A stretch of DNA of 64,000 bases from Pedobacter cryophilus. Its GTDB lineage: Bacteria > Bacteroidota > Bacteroidia > Sphingobacteriales > Sphingobacteriaceae. The stretch is taken from positions 62,001-126,000 of the forward strand of contig NZ_SWBP01000005.1 in NCBI RefSeq assembly GCF_005116455.1, read 5' to 3'. The notes below the pieces were generated by a model. It was not told the origin of the DNA, made no database searches, and was given only the letters and a program-made list of their open reading frames with translations. Made by a program: the position numbers and the translations under genes. This document shows positions 26,565 through 36,951 of this stretch, piece by piece (position 1 is the first letter of the stretch; each line of letters begins with the position of its first letter).

Positions 26565-29423
26565 ATGAAAAAGTATTTATCTATTGTTTTTTTTCTGATG
26601 GCTTCCTTAAGTTCATCGGCGCAAAGCAATATTACTAAAACCATAAAATACCTGTCAGGAACAGATAATGAGAATACGGTAGCTTGGGATTTTTGGTGCA
26701 CTGGTGGGAGAAAAGCTGGTGTTTGGACCAAAATAAATGTACCAGGCCATTGGGAACAACAAGGTTTTGGTGAGTATAATTATGGCAGAGATTACGTAAC
26801 TTATGGTAAAAACTTTCGTTTTGCCGATGAAAAGGGCTTATACAAATACAACTTTACCGTTCCAGCAAATTGGACTGGAAAAGATATAAAAATTGTGTTT
26901 GAAGGTTCTATGACGGATACTGAGGTGAAAATTAATGGTAAATCAGCCGGAAAAATTCACCAAGGTTCTTTCTATTTATTCAAATATGATATCAGTTCTT
27001 TATTAAAATATGGAGCTTCTAATTTATTGGAAGTTACGGTAAGTAAAATGTCGGCAGATAACTCTGTAAATAATGCAGAGCGATTAGCTGATTATTGGAT
27101 TTTTGGTGGAATTTATCGCCCAGTTTATTTAGAAGCTACTCCAAAACAACACATAGAATGGACATCTATTGACGCCAAAGCTGATGGCTCTTTTGCAATG
27201 AATGTGCATATAGAAAATCCTGTTAAAGGGGCCGAAGTTTATGCCGAGTTAAGCGATTTAAAAGGGAAAGTAATAGGTTCGGCGAAAGCCATAAATACCA
27301 ATGGAGATACCGTTTTAAAAGTAAGTACAAAAATCACTAACCCTAATCTATGGACTGCCGAAACGCCAAATTTATATCAGGTAAAAACCTATTTACGCTC
27401 AGCAGGTAAATCAATTTATCAAACTCAAAACAGATTTGGTTTTAGAACCATTGAAGTGCGTAAGCAAGATGGAATTTACGTGAACGGTAAAAAGGTGAAA
27501 ATGAAAGGCGTTAATCGCCATGTTTGGTGGCCAGAGACAGGTAGAAGTGTAAATGCCAGATTAGATTTAGCTGATGTGAAGTTAATTAAAGGGATGAATA
27601 TGAACGCCGTAAGATGTGCGCATTACCCGCCAGATCAAGCTTTTTTAAACTATTGCGATTCGCTGGGTTTATATGTTTTGGATGAATTAGCGGGCTGGCA
27701 AAAAGCTTACAGCACCAAAGCTGGTGAACCTTTGGTTAAAGAAATGGTTAAAAGAGATGCCAACCATCCATCTATTATTTTATGGAGTAACGGGAATGAA
27801 GGCGGTCATAATTTTGATTTAGATGATGATTATGGCAAATATGATTTATCTAATCGTACGGTAATTCATGCTCACCACCGACCAGGAAATGCCATTAACG
27901 GCATTGACGGTAATCATTATGAAGATTTTAACAGCACCCAAAAAATATTAGCCGATACCAATATTTATATGGTAACCGAGTTTATGCATGCTCAAGATGA
28001 TGGTGCCGGTGCAGCCGGATTATCAGATATGTGGGATTTGCATTGGAACGCTAAAAAAGGAGCCGGAGGCTTTATTTGGGCTTTTGTTGATGAAGCCATT
28101 GTGAGGACGGATAAAAACGGAATGTTAGATCCTAACGGTGTAAATGCGCCTGATGGTTTGCTAGGTCCGCATCGTGAAAAAGAGGGGAGTTATAACGCCG
28201 TAAAAGAAATTTATTCGCCTTATAAAATCATTTTAACCAAACTGCCCGAAAACTTTAATGGCAGCATTGAAGTAGAAAACAGGTACAATTTTACCAATTT
28301 AAATAAAGGAAAACTGAATTGGGAATTGATCAATTATAACCTTCCTGATGATAAAGATGCTGGTTATAAAGTGATGAAAAGTGGAACCGCAGTTGCGCCA
28401 GATATAGAACCTTTTGCGAAAGGAAATATTCAAATTCCGTTGCCTGCAGATTGGAAACAATACCAAGCTTTAGCTTTAACCGCCACAGATCAACATGGGG
28501 AAGAAGTCTATCGTTGGGTTTGGAAAATCCAACAAAATAGCCAAATGGTAAATATTTTGCTGCAAAGTAAACTGAAGAATCCTAAGGTTGCGGTAACAGA
28601 AAAAGACAGTATTTTAACCGTTAAAGGTGGTGATATCAGCGTAAGCTTTAGTAAAAAAACAGGTAAAATTATAGGTTTAACCAATGATAAAAGTGCGCCA
28701 ATTTCTTTTGGAAACGGTCCGGTTTTGGTAAGCGGTAATGCTGCTTTTGTTTCTCTTACTCATAAAGAAGAAGGAGAAAATATAGTGATTGAAGCCAATT
28801 ATACTGGTGCCATGAAAGCCATTAAATGGACCATGTACCCAAGCGGATGGTTACAGATGGATTATAGTTTTACTTTAAACGGAAAGCATATTTTTGCCGG
28901 AATAAGCTTTGATTACCCAGAAAATTATGTTTTAGGAGCTAAATTTTTAGGAAACGGACCTTACCGAGTTTGGAAAAACCGTTTGCAGGGCGTTACCTAT
29001 AATACTTGGGAAAAATTTAATAACAGCACACAAACAGGATCTTATCCTTGGATTTTTCCAGAGTTTAAAGGCTATTATTCTAACATCAATTGGATTCAAA
29101 TGAACACCGTGGAAGGTAAATTTACCATTGCTACCCCACAAGATGATTTATTTGTAAGGCTATTTGATTTTTACGGTTTAACCGGAATTGAGCCACATCC
29201 GCAATTGCCAACTGGCGATATTTCTTTCTTAGAAGGCATTCCGGCTGTAGGAAGTAAATTAGGTTTGAGGATAACTCCTCGTCCGCAAATGTATGGCCCA
29301 GCGGGCGAAACCAATGAATTTACAGGCGAACAGAAACGTACTTTATACTTCTTTTTTGGTTTAGCACCATCAGATAGAGTAAACAATTTTGTGATGCCAA
29401 AAGTGAATATCTTAACAGATTAA
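26565..29423 (+). CDS. GH2-family glycosidase (beta-galactosidase or beta-glucuronidase type)
   Basis: This 952-residue protein has a signal peptide (FFLMASLSSSAQS). Domain order follows LacZ-like GH2: N-terminal jelly roll (about 45-195, VPGHWEQQGFGE, LADYWIFGGIYRPVYLE), an immunoglobulin-like domain (200-300), a TIM barrel (about 300-570) with FGFRTIEVR, MKGVNRHVWWPETG and MNAVRCAHYPPD, then further beta domains to the end. The expected acid/base is E412 in WSNGNEGG and the expected nucleophile is E472 in MVTEFMH; both are present, so activity is likely. Substrate specificity cannot be read. It sits 12 bases after the GH106-like gene and its stop is 3 bases before the esterase ATG, so it is in the same operon. 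Confidence 0.88.
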   Translation: MKKYLSIVFFLMASLSSSAQSNITKTIKYLSGTDNENTVAWDFWCTGGRKAGVWTKINVPGHWEQQGFGEYNYGRDYVTYGKNFRFADEKGLYKYNFTVPANWTGKDIKIVFEGSMTDTEVKINGKSAGKIHQGSFYLFKYDISSLLKYGASNLLEVTVSKMSADNSVNNAERLADYWIFGGIYRPVYLEATPKQHIEWTSIDAKADGSFAMNVHIENPVKGAEVYAELSDLKGKVIGSAKAINTNGDTVLKVSTKITNPNLWTAETPNLYQVKTYLRSAGKSIYQTQNRFGFRTIEVRKQDGIYVNGKKVKMKGVNRHVWWPETGRSVNARLDLADVKLIKGMNMNAVRCAHYPPDQAFLNYCDSLGLYVLDELAGWQKAYSTKAGEPLVKEMVKRDANHPSIILWSNGNEGGHNFDLDDDYGKYDLSNRTVIHAHHRPGNAINGIDGNHYEDFNSTQKILADTNIYMVTEFMHAQDDGAGAAGLSDMWDLHWNAKKGAGGFIWAFVDEAIVRTDKNGMLDPNGVNAPDGLLGPHREKEGSYNAVKEIYSPYKIILTKLPENFNGSIEVENRYNFTNLNKGKLNWELINYNLPDDKDAGYKVMKSGTAVAPDIEPFAKGNIQIPLPADWKQYQALALTATDQHGEEVYRWVWKIQQNSQMVNILLQSKLKNPKVAVTEKDSILTVKGGDISVSFSKKTGKIIGLTNDKSAPISFGNGPVLVSGNAAFVSLTHKEEGENIVIEANYTGAMKAIKWTMYPSGWLQMDYSFTLNGKHIFAGISFDYPENYVLGAKFLGNGPYRVWKNRLQGVTYNTWEKFNNSTQTGSYPWIFPEFKGYYSNINWIQMNTVEGKFTIATPQDDLFVRLFDFYGLTGIEPHPQLPTGDISFLEGIPAVGSKLGLRITPRPQMYGPAGETNEFTGEQKRTLYFFFGLAPSDRVNNFVMPKVNILTD

Positions 29424-29426
29424 TTG

Positions 29427-30968
29427 ATGAAAAAAGCGCTCTTTTTATTCGTTTTTTTATTCGTTTTTGTTTTGGCTAAGGCCGAAGTAAAACTACCGGC
29501 ATTATTTGCTAGTCACATGGTACTGCAGCAAGATACGCTAGTGAATTTTTGGGGTTGGGCAAAGCCGAATGAAAAAATAAGTATTAAAGCAGATTGGCAA
29601 AATAAAACCATAACCCTTACAGCTGATGCAGATGGAAATTGGAAAGCGACCATAAAAACCTTAAAATTTGATAAAAAGGCGCATCAAATTTCATTTAAAG
29701 GAGAAAACGAAATCATTATCAATGATATTTTATTTGGTGAAGTGTGGTTATGTGGTGGGCAAAGTAATATGTCTTTCCCCATTCAAGGCATACCCGGGCG
29801 CTATTTAGGCTTGGTAAACGCTAAAGAAGTTTTACAAAAAGCCGATAACCCTCTTTTGCGTTTCATCACAGTAGAAAGAAAAGTTTCTGCCGAGCCACAA
29901 AAAGATACCAAGGGCGAATGGTTAGTGTGCACACCAGAAACTGCTGCCGGAGATATTTCTGCGGTATCTTACTTTTTTGCTTTACAGCTGATAGAGAAAA
30001 CAGGTTTCCCGGTAGGCTTAATTGGTTCTAATTGGGGAGGCACACCGGCAGAATCATGGACAAACAAGAAAATTTTAGAAAATGATAAAGATTTTAAGCC
30101 AATTTTAACTAGATATGATGCCACCGTAGCCGATTGGAAAAATATCAGTCAGCAATATCAATCAGATCGAAAACAATATTTAAAATTGGATTCTATCGCA
30201 AAAGCAAATAAAACAACAAGACCAACCGCACCTGCAGAACCTATTGGAGCAAACAGCAATAAATCGCCATATAAGTTATACAATGCCATGATTGCCCCAT
30301 TAATTCCTTTTACAATTAAAGGCGTAATTTGGTATCAGGGAGAAAATAATGCTGTTAGAGCGTATCAATATAGAAGGTTATTTCCCGCTATGATTCAAAA
30401 TTGGAGAGACGATTGGAAGAATCAAAATTTGCCTTTCTATTTTGTTCAAATTTCTCCGCATCGCTCTCAAAACGCCGAGATTAGAGAAGCGCAATTGTAC
30501 ACTTTTCAAAATGTAAAATCTACAGGAATGGTGGTTACCACAGATAACGGCGACTCTGTAGATATTCACCCAAGAAATAAAGAATTGGTAGGAAATAGAT
30601 TGTCTTTATGGGCATTAAAAAACCATTATGGTTATAAAAATATAACAGCTTCTGGACCTATTTATCAATCTGCGCAAATTCAAGGCAATCAAATAGCAGT
30701 GAATTTTAAGTACGATAACGGTTTAACCGCAAATGGAGCACCCTTAAAAGAGTTTATGATTGCCGGTGCTAATCAGGTTTTTTATCCTGCCAAAGCAACC
30801 ATTAAAGGAAAACAAATTATAGTTTCATCAGAAAAAGTAAACAAACCGTTAGCCGTTCGTTTTGCTTGGAAACATGTTCCTCATCCAAATTTATTTAATG
30901 CAGCAGGTTTGCCTGCATCACCATTCAGAACCGATTCTTGGGAAGTAGAAACCCAAGGATTAAATTAA
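29427..30968 (+). CDS. Sialate O-acetylesterase-like SGNH esterase
   Basis: I place the start at ATG 29427; the frame also includes the preceding TTG. The protein is 513 residues, with a signal peptide (KKALFLFVFLFVFVLAKAE). Features of the sialic-acid-9-O-acetylesterase-like family are LPALFASHMVLQQDTLVNFWGWA, GEVWLCGGQSNMSF with the likely nucleophile S113, GLIGSNWGGTPAESW, GVIWYQGENNAVRAYQYR, and the C-terminal DSVDIHPRNKELVGNRL carrying the Asp/His pair. Family knowledge: in plant-glycan PULs such proteins usually deacetylate pectin or xylan oligosaccharides rather than sialic acid. It is the third gene of the enzyme operon, 13 bases before GH28. Confidence 0.88.
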   Translation: MKKALFLFVFLFVFVLAKAEVKLPALFASHMVLQQDTLVNFWGWAKPNEKISIKADWQNKTITLTADADGNWKATIKTLKFDKKAHQISFKGENEIIINDILFGEVWLCGGQSNMSFPIQGIPGRYLGLVNAKEVLQKADNPLLRFITVERKVSAEPQKDTKGEWLVCTPETAAGDISAVSYFFALQLIEKTGFPVGLIGSNWGGTPAESWTNKKILENDKDFKPILTRYDATVADWKNISQQYQSDRKQYLKLDSIAKANKTTRPTAPAEPIGANSNKSPYKLYNAMIAPLIPFTIKGVIWYQGENNAVRAYQYRRLFPAMIQNWRDDWKNQNLPFYFVQISPHRSQNAEIREAQLYTFQNVKSTGMVVTTDNGDSVDIHPRNKELVGNRLSLWALKNHYGYKNITASGPIYQSAQIQGNQIAVNFKYDNGLTANGAPLKEFMIAGANQVFYPAKATIKGKQIIVSSEKVNKPLAVRFAWKHVPHPNLFNAAGLPASPFRTDSWEVETQGLN

Positions 30969-30981
30969 TCTTACAACAATT

Positions 30982-32409
30982 ATGAACTTTAGAAGTAGAA
31001 AATTCTTCCTTATCGCTTTTGTTGCACTGGCAACATTTTTTCAATCGATTGCTAAAGATAAAGACCCCGCCTGGACAAAAAAGGTAGGTACTGCAAAACT
31101 GAAATTTAAGAAGCAAGAATTTGTAGCCAACAATTTTGGAGCTAAAGCCGATAGCACATTTTCTAGTACAGCGGCTATTCAAAAAGCCATTGATGCTTGC
31201 GAAAAAGCTGGAGGTGGTACAGTTACCCTAAATCCGGGTAGGTACTTAATAGGTTCTTTATATGTAAAAAGCAATGTGAAGTTAAGGATAGATGATGGGG
31301 TAGAACTATTGGGCAGTCAAAATATTAAAGATTACCCAATTATTGATACCCGTATTGCAGGTATGGAAATGAAATGGCCATCAGCTTTGGTTAATATTAT
31401 TGATCAAAAAAATGCAGCTGTAGAAGGCAAAGGGCTCATCAATGCCAGAGGGAAAGTGTTTTGGGAATTGTATTGGAGCATGAGAAAAGATTATGAAGCA
31501 AGAGGTTTAAGGTGGATTGTAGATTACGATGCCCAAAGACCAAGAACCATTTTAGTGCAAAATTGTGAAAACGTACAACTCAAAGATTTTAGAATTAAGC
31601 AAGCTGGTTTTTGGAGTGTGCAAGTTTTATACAGCACTCATATTACTGTAGACGGATTAAATATTAGAAATAACATTGGCGGAAAAGGACCAAGTACAGA
31701 TGGCGTAGATATAGATTCGTCTAGCTGGATTTTAGTTCAAAACTGTGATATAGATTGTAACGACGATAATTTTTGCTTAAAAGCTGGTAGAGATTGGGAC
31801 GGTTTAAGAGTGAACAGACCAACAGAATACGTGGTGATCAGAAATAGTATTGCCCGCAGAGGAGCAGGATTATTGACTTTAGGAAGTGAGACATCAGGAA
31901 TGATTAGACATGTTTTAGCCAAAGATTTAATTGGACTGGGTACTTCTAACGGCATCAACATCAAATCGGCACTTACCCGTGGCGGCGGTATAGAAGATAT
32001 TCATTTTAAAAACTTTAGAATGGACAGCGTAAATACGGCTTTCCAAATTGGTAAAAATTGGAATCCCTCATACAGTTATTCTACTTTACCTAAAGAATTT
32101 AAGGTTGATGAAATTCCGGTTCACTGGCAAAAAATGCTGAATAAAGTAATGCCAGCCGAAAAAGGAATTCCGGTTTTTAAAGATGTTTATATTACTAATA
32201 TGAGCGGTGTTGGTCTTAAAAGAGCTTTTAATATTGCGGGTATAGAAGGTTCGCCGGTAGAGCGTTTTAACTTTAGCAATATCAATTTAGAAGTTCAAAC
32301 TGCAGGGACTATTTCTTTTGCAAAAGATTGGAAAATGCTTGATGTAAAAATCACAGCTAAAGATGGTACTAAAGTTAAAGTAGAAAATTCTACAGGGGTA
32401 GCGCTTTAA
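30982..32409 (+). CDS. GH28-family polygalacturonase-like glycosidase with variant active-site motif
   Basis: This 475-residue protein has an N-terminal hydrophobic signal (FFLIAFVALATFFQSIAK). After an N-terminal pectate-lyase-like start (NNFGAKADSTFSSTAAIQKAIDAC) comes a right-handed beta-helix. Of the four classical GH28 motifs, NTD appears as S238-T239-D240 (STDGVDID), the DD pair is D261-D262 (CNDDNFCLK), RIK appears as NIK 326-328 (GINIKS), and GHG appears as G294-A295-G296, so the conserved histidine is replaced by alanine. The GSE element follows (GSETSG). Family knowledge: GH28 hydrolyses alpha-galacturonide bonds in homogalacturonan or rhamnogalacturonan; the changed motif suggests a non-standard substrate. 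Last gene of the GH106-GH2-esterase-GH28 operon. Confidence 0.87.
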   Translation: MNFRSRKFFLIAFVALATFFQSIAKDKDPAWTKKVGTAKLKFKKQEFVANNFGAKADSTFSSTAAIQKAIDACEKAGGGTVTLNPGRYLIGSLYVKSNVKLRIDDGVELLGSQNIKDYPIIDTRIAGMEMKWPSALVNIIDQKNAAVEGKGLINARGKVFWELYWSMRKDYEARGLRWIVDYDAQRPRTILVQNCENVQLKDFRIKQAGFWSVQVLYSTHITVDGLNIRNNIGGKGPSTDGVDIDSSSWILVQNCDIDCNDDNFCLKAGRDWDGLRVNRPTEYVVIRNSIARRGAGLLTLGSETSGMIRHVLAKDLIGLGTSNGINIKSALTRGGGIEDIHFKNFRMDSVNTAFQIGKNWNPSYSYSTLPKEFKVDEIPVHWQKMLNKVMPAEKGIPVFKDVYITNMSGVGLKRAFNIAGIEGSPVERFNFSNINLEVQTAGTISFAKDWKMLDVKITAKDGTKVKVENSTGVAL

Positions 32410-32517
32410 AATTGCTACGCTTAAAGTTCTTTTAAAATGATGTCGCTATCACTCTTGATGTGATAAATTTAATCGTCCAAAAATATAGCTCGATCTAACA
32501 ATTGGTAAAATATATGC

Positions 32518-35500
32518 ATGCATTACTTTAAAAAGCATTGGATCATTTTTATTCTTTTAACTTCATTTTTAACTGCAAATGCGCAGTTAAAAAGTAGGTT
32601 GAGGCATTATTCTACTGAAGATGGGCTTTCCCATGATGGCGTGTTATGCATCACAAAAGATAAGGAAGGTTTTATGTGGTTTGGTACCTGGGACGGAATT
32701 AATCGCTATGATGGCAATCAATTTATCACTTATAAAGCCCGCCCCGGGGATAGATCTAGCCTAAAAAACAACAAAATAAGGAGTATTGTTGAAGATAAAA
32801 TTGGCTATTTATGGGTAGAAACCTATGATAATAAAGTTTATAGATTTGATAAGCGAACTGAGCAATTTCTTGCTATAAACAAGTCTGTTAACGGCGGAAA
32901 CCTTAAAGATATAGTTGTAAGTAAATTGATAGCCACCTCATTAGGTGATACTTGGTTAATTACAGAAGAACAAGGCTTATTGTGTGCCGTTTATGATGAG
33001 GAAACCAAACTCCCTAAAGTTTACAGCTATCAAAAAGGGAAAAAAGGTGGTTTTGGAATTCCTTCTAATCATATCAATTTTTTAATTGAAGATAAAACAA
33101 AGAAAATTTGGGTAGGGACTGATGAGGGCCTATTTTGTTTAGTGAAAAGAAACGGAAAATACGTTCAGTATTTGAAGCGCCAAAACAGCGAAAAAATTCT
33201 AAAATCAAATTATAATGTTACTTGTGTTACCGGTAAGAATAACTTACTCTATTTTGGGACTTCAAGTGGCGAAATCATTATTTACAATACTAAAGAGCGG
33301 GTTTTTAAAATAAAAAATCTGGTTAAAGGCGCAAATATAAATGATATTTGTGTGGCCAAATCTGGTCAAATTTATATTTCTACCTCCAAACAAGGGCTTC
33401 TGGTGATGAATCCTAAAAGTCTTCAATTTGAAGTGCTAAAAATGGATGGGCAATCAAACTTGCTTTCATTATATGAAGATAAATCAGGAAATATTTGGAT
33501 AGAGCCTACAACGCCGGGCATTATCAGGTATAATCCTTATAAAAAAGTATTTAAGCTTTATGTTCATCAAATTGAAGAAGTACCCGAACAGTTAATTACT
33601 AAAACTTATCAGGATAAAAATTATACTGTTTTTGAAGATGTAAATGGCGTTTTATGGACAAGTATGAAAGGTGGCGGCTTTGGTTATTATGATGAAGAGC
33701 GTAATGAAATAGCTTATTTTTATAACAAACCAGGTTCAAGTGATCAGCAATTATCTAATGTAGTTACTACCGTTTTTTCTGATAAGACGGGGGTTTTGTG
33801 GTTAAGTACTCGTTTTGGTGGAATTAATAAGGCGATTTTTACAGGTAACAATTTTCAACATCAACAATTAGAACCTCAATCTTTAAAAAGATATGATAAT
33901 GAAGTGAGGGCAATTTATGAGGATAGCAAAAAGAGAATTTGGGTAGCTTCTAAAATTGGTAATTTATATGTTTTTGATAAGGGAAAAAAAATTCAAAACA
34001 TTTTCAAAAATATATCAACCGCTAAAATTGGGAGTATTTATGCCATTAAAGAAAGTAAAAATGGGATCATTTGGATAGGAACAAAGGGGCAAGGTTTGTT
34101 AATGGCAAAGCCTTTAAATAAAGAGCGTACCAGTTATGAAGTAACCAGATTTTTAAATGACAAAAAGGATAGCAATAGCCTAAGTAGCGACATGATTTAC
34201 GCTATTTTGGAAGATGCAAAAGGCAGAATTTGGATAGGTACTTTTGGTGGAGGACTTAATCTTATAGAAGAAAAAAACAACAAAATTATATTTAAGAATG
34301 CTAATAATTATTTCAAAAATTATCCAATTGCTACTTCCAATGTAATTAGATATTTGGAGGAAGGTGCAGACGGTACAATTTGGATAGCTACCACTGATGG
34401 CCTGCTCAGGTTTAATCCTGAGAGCAGTAAAAATGGCGATTATCAATTTTACAGATCTTCAAAAATACCCGGAGACATTAACAGTTTAGGAAATAATGAT
34501 GTACAGGTAATTCACAAAAATTTGGATGGTCAAATGTGGATAGGCACCTTTGGTGGGGGTTTAAATAAAGTAATTGGAAGACCAAAAATTAACGACAAGC
34601 TAAGATTTGAAATTTACACCAAAGAACAAGGCTTACCCAATGATATTGTTTTAAGCATGGTGGATGATAAAAATGGGAATTTATGGCTGGCCACAGAAAA
34701 CGGATTATCTAAATTTAACATTAACCAAAAAACATTTAGAAATTACGATTCTTATGATGGATTACCAAAAGAAGGATTCTCAGAGTCAGCTTGTTTTAGA
34801 TCGGCATCAGGGGCTTTATATTTTGGATGCATTTATGGATATATTTCATTTTTCCCTGATAAAATAACCAGTAAAAAGTATAACACAGAAATTGCTTTAA
34901 CCAATCTTCAATTATATAATAAAGATATTATTGCGGGTGCGCCGGGCTCTCCTCTGTCTTTTTCGCTTAACAAAACAAATAAAATTGTTTTAGATTATAA
35001 TCAGGATGTGTTGAGTTTAGATTATTCGGTATTAGATTTTAGAGCCAATTCAAACATTAACTATGCTTTTATTTTAGAAGGCTATGATAAAGCTTGGCAT
35101 TTTGTTAAAAATCAAAGAAAAGCAACGTACACTCATCTTTCTTCTGGAGATTACATTTTTAAGGTGAAAAGTTTGAACAAAGACCTGTTCACAAATATTC
35201 CCGAAAAAAGTATTGCCATCACTATTCTTCCCCCACCTTGGTTAACCATTTGGGCTTATTTGTTATACGCTATTCTTTTAGTTGTTTTAATTGTAATGGC
35301 CAGAAGAATCATCATCACCATGATAAGGTTAAGAAACAAAGTAACTGTAGAACGTAAACTTACCGATCTTAAATTGCAGTTTTTTACCAATATATCTCAT
35401 GAGCTTAGAACACCTTTAACGCTGATTGTTAATCCTTTATCTCAAATTGCTAAAACAGAGCAACTATCAGAAAAAGGTAAAGAATACATGTTGGTGGTAA

Positions 35501-36951
35501 ATAAAAATGCCAATAGAATGGTTCGGTTTATTAACCAACTGTTAGATTTTAGGAAAATTCAAAGCGGAAAAATACAACTTAAAGTTTCTGAAGTAGAGGT
35601 AGTGGCTTTTGTTAAAGATATTGCAGCGTATTTTAATGAACTGGCCGAAGAGAAAAATATTAAGTTCTTAATTCACTCAGATGTAGAAACATTTTTTGTT
35701 TGGATAGATGAAGAGAAAATAGACATTGTAGTTTATAACCTGCTTTCTAATGCTTTTAAATTCACCCCGCCCAATAAAATAATTGATATTCAGATTGATT
35801 GTGCCAGCTACCCTGATAAATTTATTATAAAAATTACTGATCAAGGGGTGGGAGTACCCGAAAGTAAATTAGCCGAAATATTTGAGTTGTATTATGAAGG
35901 TGAAAATCATGATCAGTCTCAAAAGGGAACTGGAATAGGTTTGGCCTTATCAAAAGATATTATTTTAAACCATAAGGGAAAAATTATTGCTCAAAATAAT
36001 GAAGAAGGAATGAGCTTTATTATTGAGCTTAATAAAGGGAGTATGAGTTTTACATCAGTTGATATGCTGGAAAAGGAAAATGACGAAAGACATAGTTTAC
36101 TTTTGCAACACCCTGAAAATAAAACAATTTTTTCTGCAAATGATAGCATTGATAAAAGCATTGCTGATAAAGAAAAACCTGTTGTTTTATTGGTAGAAGA
36201 CAATACAGATTTGAGAAAATTTTTAGCCGACCAGTTAATAGATTTTTATAGAATTACCGAGGCCGCAGATGGGTTACAAGGTTTAAATACAGCATTAGAA
36301 ATTTTGCCAGATTTAATTATTAGCGATGTGATGATGCCAAATATGGATGGTATAGAAATGCTTGATAAATTAAAAAACAACTTAACAACCAGTCATATTC
36401 CGGTGATATTGCTTACCGCAAAATCATCTATTGAAAACCAAATTAATGGCTTAAAATATGGAGCTGATTTTTATATCACTAAACCTTTTCATGTAGATCA
36501 TATTTTGGTTTCTATGCAAAATCTAATTATGCAAAGGAAAAACCTTTACAAGAAATTTTTAGAGGAGAGAAAAATCTTCAAATTAGAACCTGGCGAAATT
36601 ATTATTACTTCAAAAGACGAGAAATTTTTAAAGGAAGTAATTGCAATTGTTGAAAACAGCATGGCCGATCCACAATTTAACATAGATTCTGTTGCTGCGG
36701 CTATTGCTATGGGGCGTACCACATTTTTTAAAAAGCTAAAATGTTTAACCAACAGGTCTCCGGTAGAATTTGTAAGAGACATGAGATTAAAGCGAGGAAA
36801 GCAATTACTAGATGCAGGTGAGCATACCATTTCTGAGATTGCTTACATGATAGGCTTTAGTAGCTCAGGATATTTTAGCACCTGTTTTAAAGAAGAGTAT
36901 AAAATTTCGCCGTCAGATTATCAGAAGAACAGAAATGAGAATAATTCTTAA
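32518..36951 (+). CDS. Hybrid two-component system sensor kinase/response regulator (HTCS) with AraC-type output
   Basis: This 1477-residue single-chain regulator has a signal peptide (FILLTSFLTANAQL) and then a periplasmic double propeller of repeated motifs of the type IWIGTxGGGL (about 25-790). A Y_Y_Y domain follows (about 840-907), then one membrane helix (about 910-929), a HisKA dimerisation domain with FFTNISHELRTPL (phospho-acceptor H961), and a HATPase domain with NAFKFTP, DQGVGVP and GTGIGLAL. A receiver domain carries VLLVEDN, D1270 in LIISDVMMPNMDG and a TKP lysine. A C-terminal AraC-type helix-turn-helix (about 1370-1470, TISEIAYMIGFSSSGYFSTCFKEE) ends it. All key residues are intact. 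Family knowledge: HTCS proteins bind an oligosaccharide in the periplasm and activate their neighbouring PUL. Its only visible regulator position, next to the conserved dyad at 37083, makes it the candidate master activator. Confidence 0.96.
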   Translation: MHYFKKHWIIFILLTSFLTANAQLKSRLRHYSTEDGLSHDGVLCITKDKEGFMWFGTWDGINRYDGNQFITYKARPGDRSSLKNNKIRSIVEDKIGYLWVETYDNKVYRFDKRTEQFLAINKSVNGGNLKDIVVSKLIATSLGDTWLITEEQGLLCAVYDEETKLPKVYSYQKGKKGGFGIPSNHINFLIEDKTKKIWVGTDEGLFCLVKRNGKYVQYLKRQNSEKILKSNYNVTCVTGKNNLLYFGTSSGEIIIYNTKERVFKIKNLVKGANINDICVAKSGQIYISTSKQGLLVMNPKSLQFEVLKMDGQSNLLSLYEDKSGNIWIEPTTPGIIRYNPYKKVFKLYVHQIEEVPEQLITKTYQDKNYTVFEDVNGVLWTSMKGGGFGYYDEERNEIAYFYNKPGSSDQQLSNVVTTVFSDKTGVLWLSTRFGGINKAIFTGNNFQHQQLEPQSLKRYDNEVRAIYEDSKKRIWVASKIGNLYVFDKGKKIQNIFKNISTAKIGSIYAIKESKNGIIWIGTKGQGLLMAKPLNKERTSYEVTRFLNDKKDSNSLSSDMIYAILEDAKGRIWIGTFGGGLNLIEEKNNKIIFKNANNYFKNYPIATSNVIRYLEEGADGTIWIATTDGLLRFNPESSKNGDYQFYRSSKIPGDINSLGNNDVQVIHKNLDGQMWIGTFGGGLNKVIGRPKINDKLRFEIYTKEQGLPNDIVLSMVDDKNGNLWLATENGLSKFNINQKTFRNYDSYDGLPKEGFSESACFRSASGALYFGCIYGYISFFPDKITSKKYNTEIALTNLQLYNKDIIAGAPGSPLSFSLNKTNKIVLDYNQDVLSLDYSVLDFRANSNINYAFILEGYDKAWHFVKNQRKATYTHLSSGDYIFKVKSLNKDLFTNIPEKSIAITILPPPWLTIWAYLLYAILLVVLIVMARRIIITMIRLRNKVTVERKLTDLKLQFFTNISHELRTPLTLIVNPLSQIAKTEQLSEKGKEYMLVVNKNANRMVRFINQLLDFRKIQSGKIQLKVSEVEVVAFVKDIAAYFNELAEEKNIKFLIHSDVETFFVWIDEEKIDIVVYNLLSNAFKFTPPNKIIDIQIDCASYPDKFIIKITDQGVGVPESKLAEIFELYYEGENHDQSQKGTGIGLALSKDIILNHKGKIIAQNNEEGMSFIIELNKGSMSFTSVDMLEKENDERHSLLLQHPENKTIFSANDSIDKSIADKEKPVVLLVEDNTDLRKFLADQLIDFYRITEAADGLQGLNTALEILPDLIISDVMMPNMDGIEMLDKLKNNLTTSHIPVILLTAKSSIENQINGLKYGADFYITKPFHVDHILVSMQNLIMQRKNLYKKFLEERKIFKLEPGEIIITSKDEKFLKEVIAIVENSMADPQFNIDSVAAAIAMGRTTFFKKLKCLTNRSPVEFVRDMRLKRGKQLLDAGEHTISEIAYMIGFSSSGYFSTCFKEEYKISPSDYQKNRNENNS

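Noticed and set aside
32440..32517. A promoter for the HTCS gene
   Set aside because: Only a short TATCAC/GTGATA stem and AT-rich sequence are seen; nothing matches TANNTTTG with a -33 element well enough to call.
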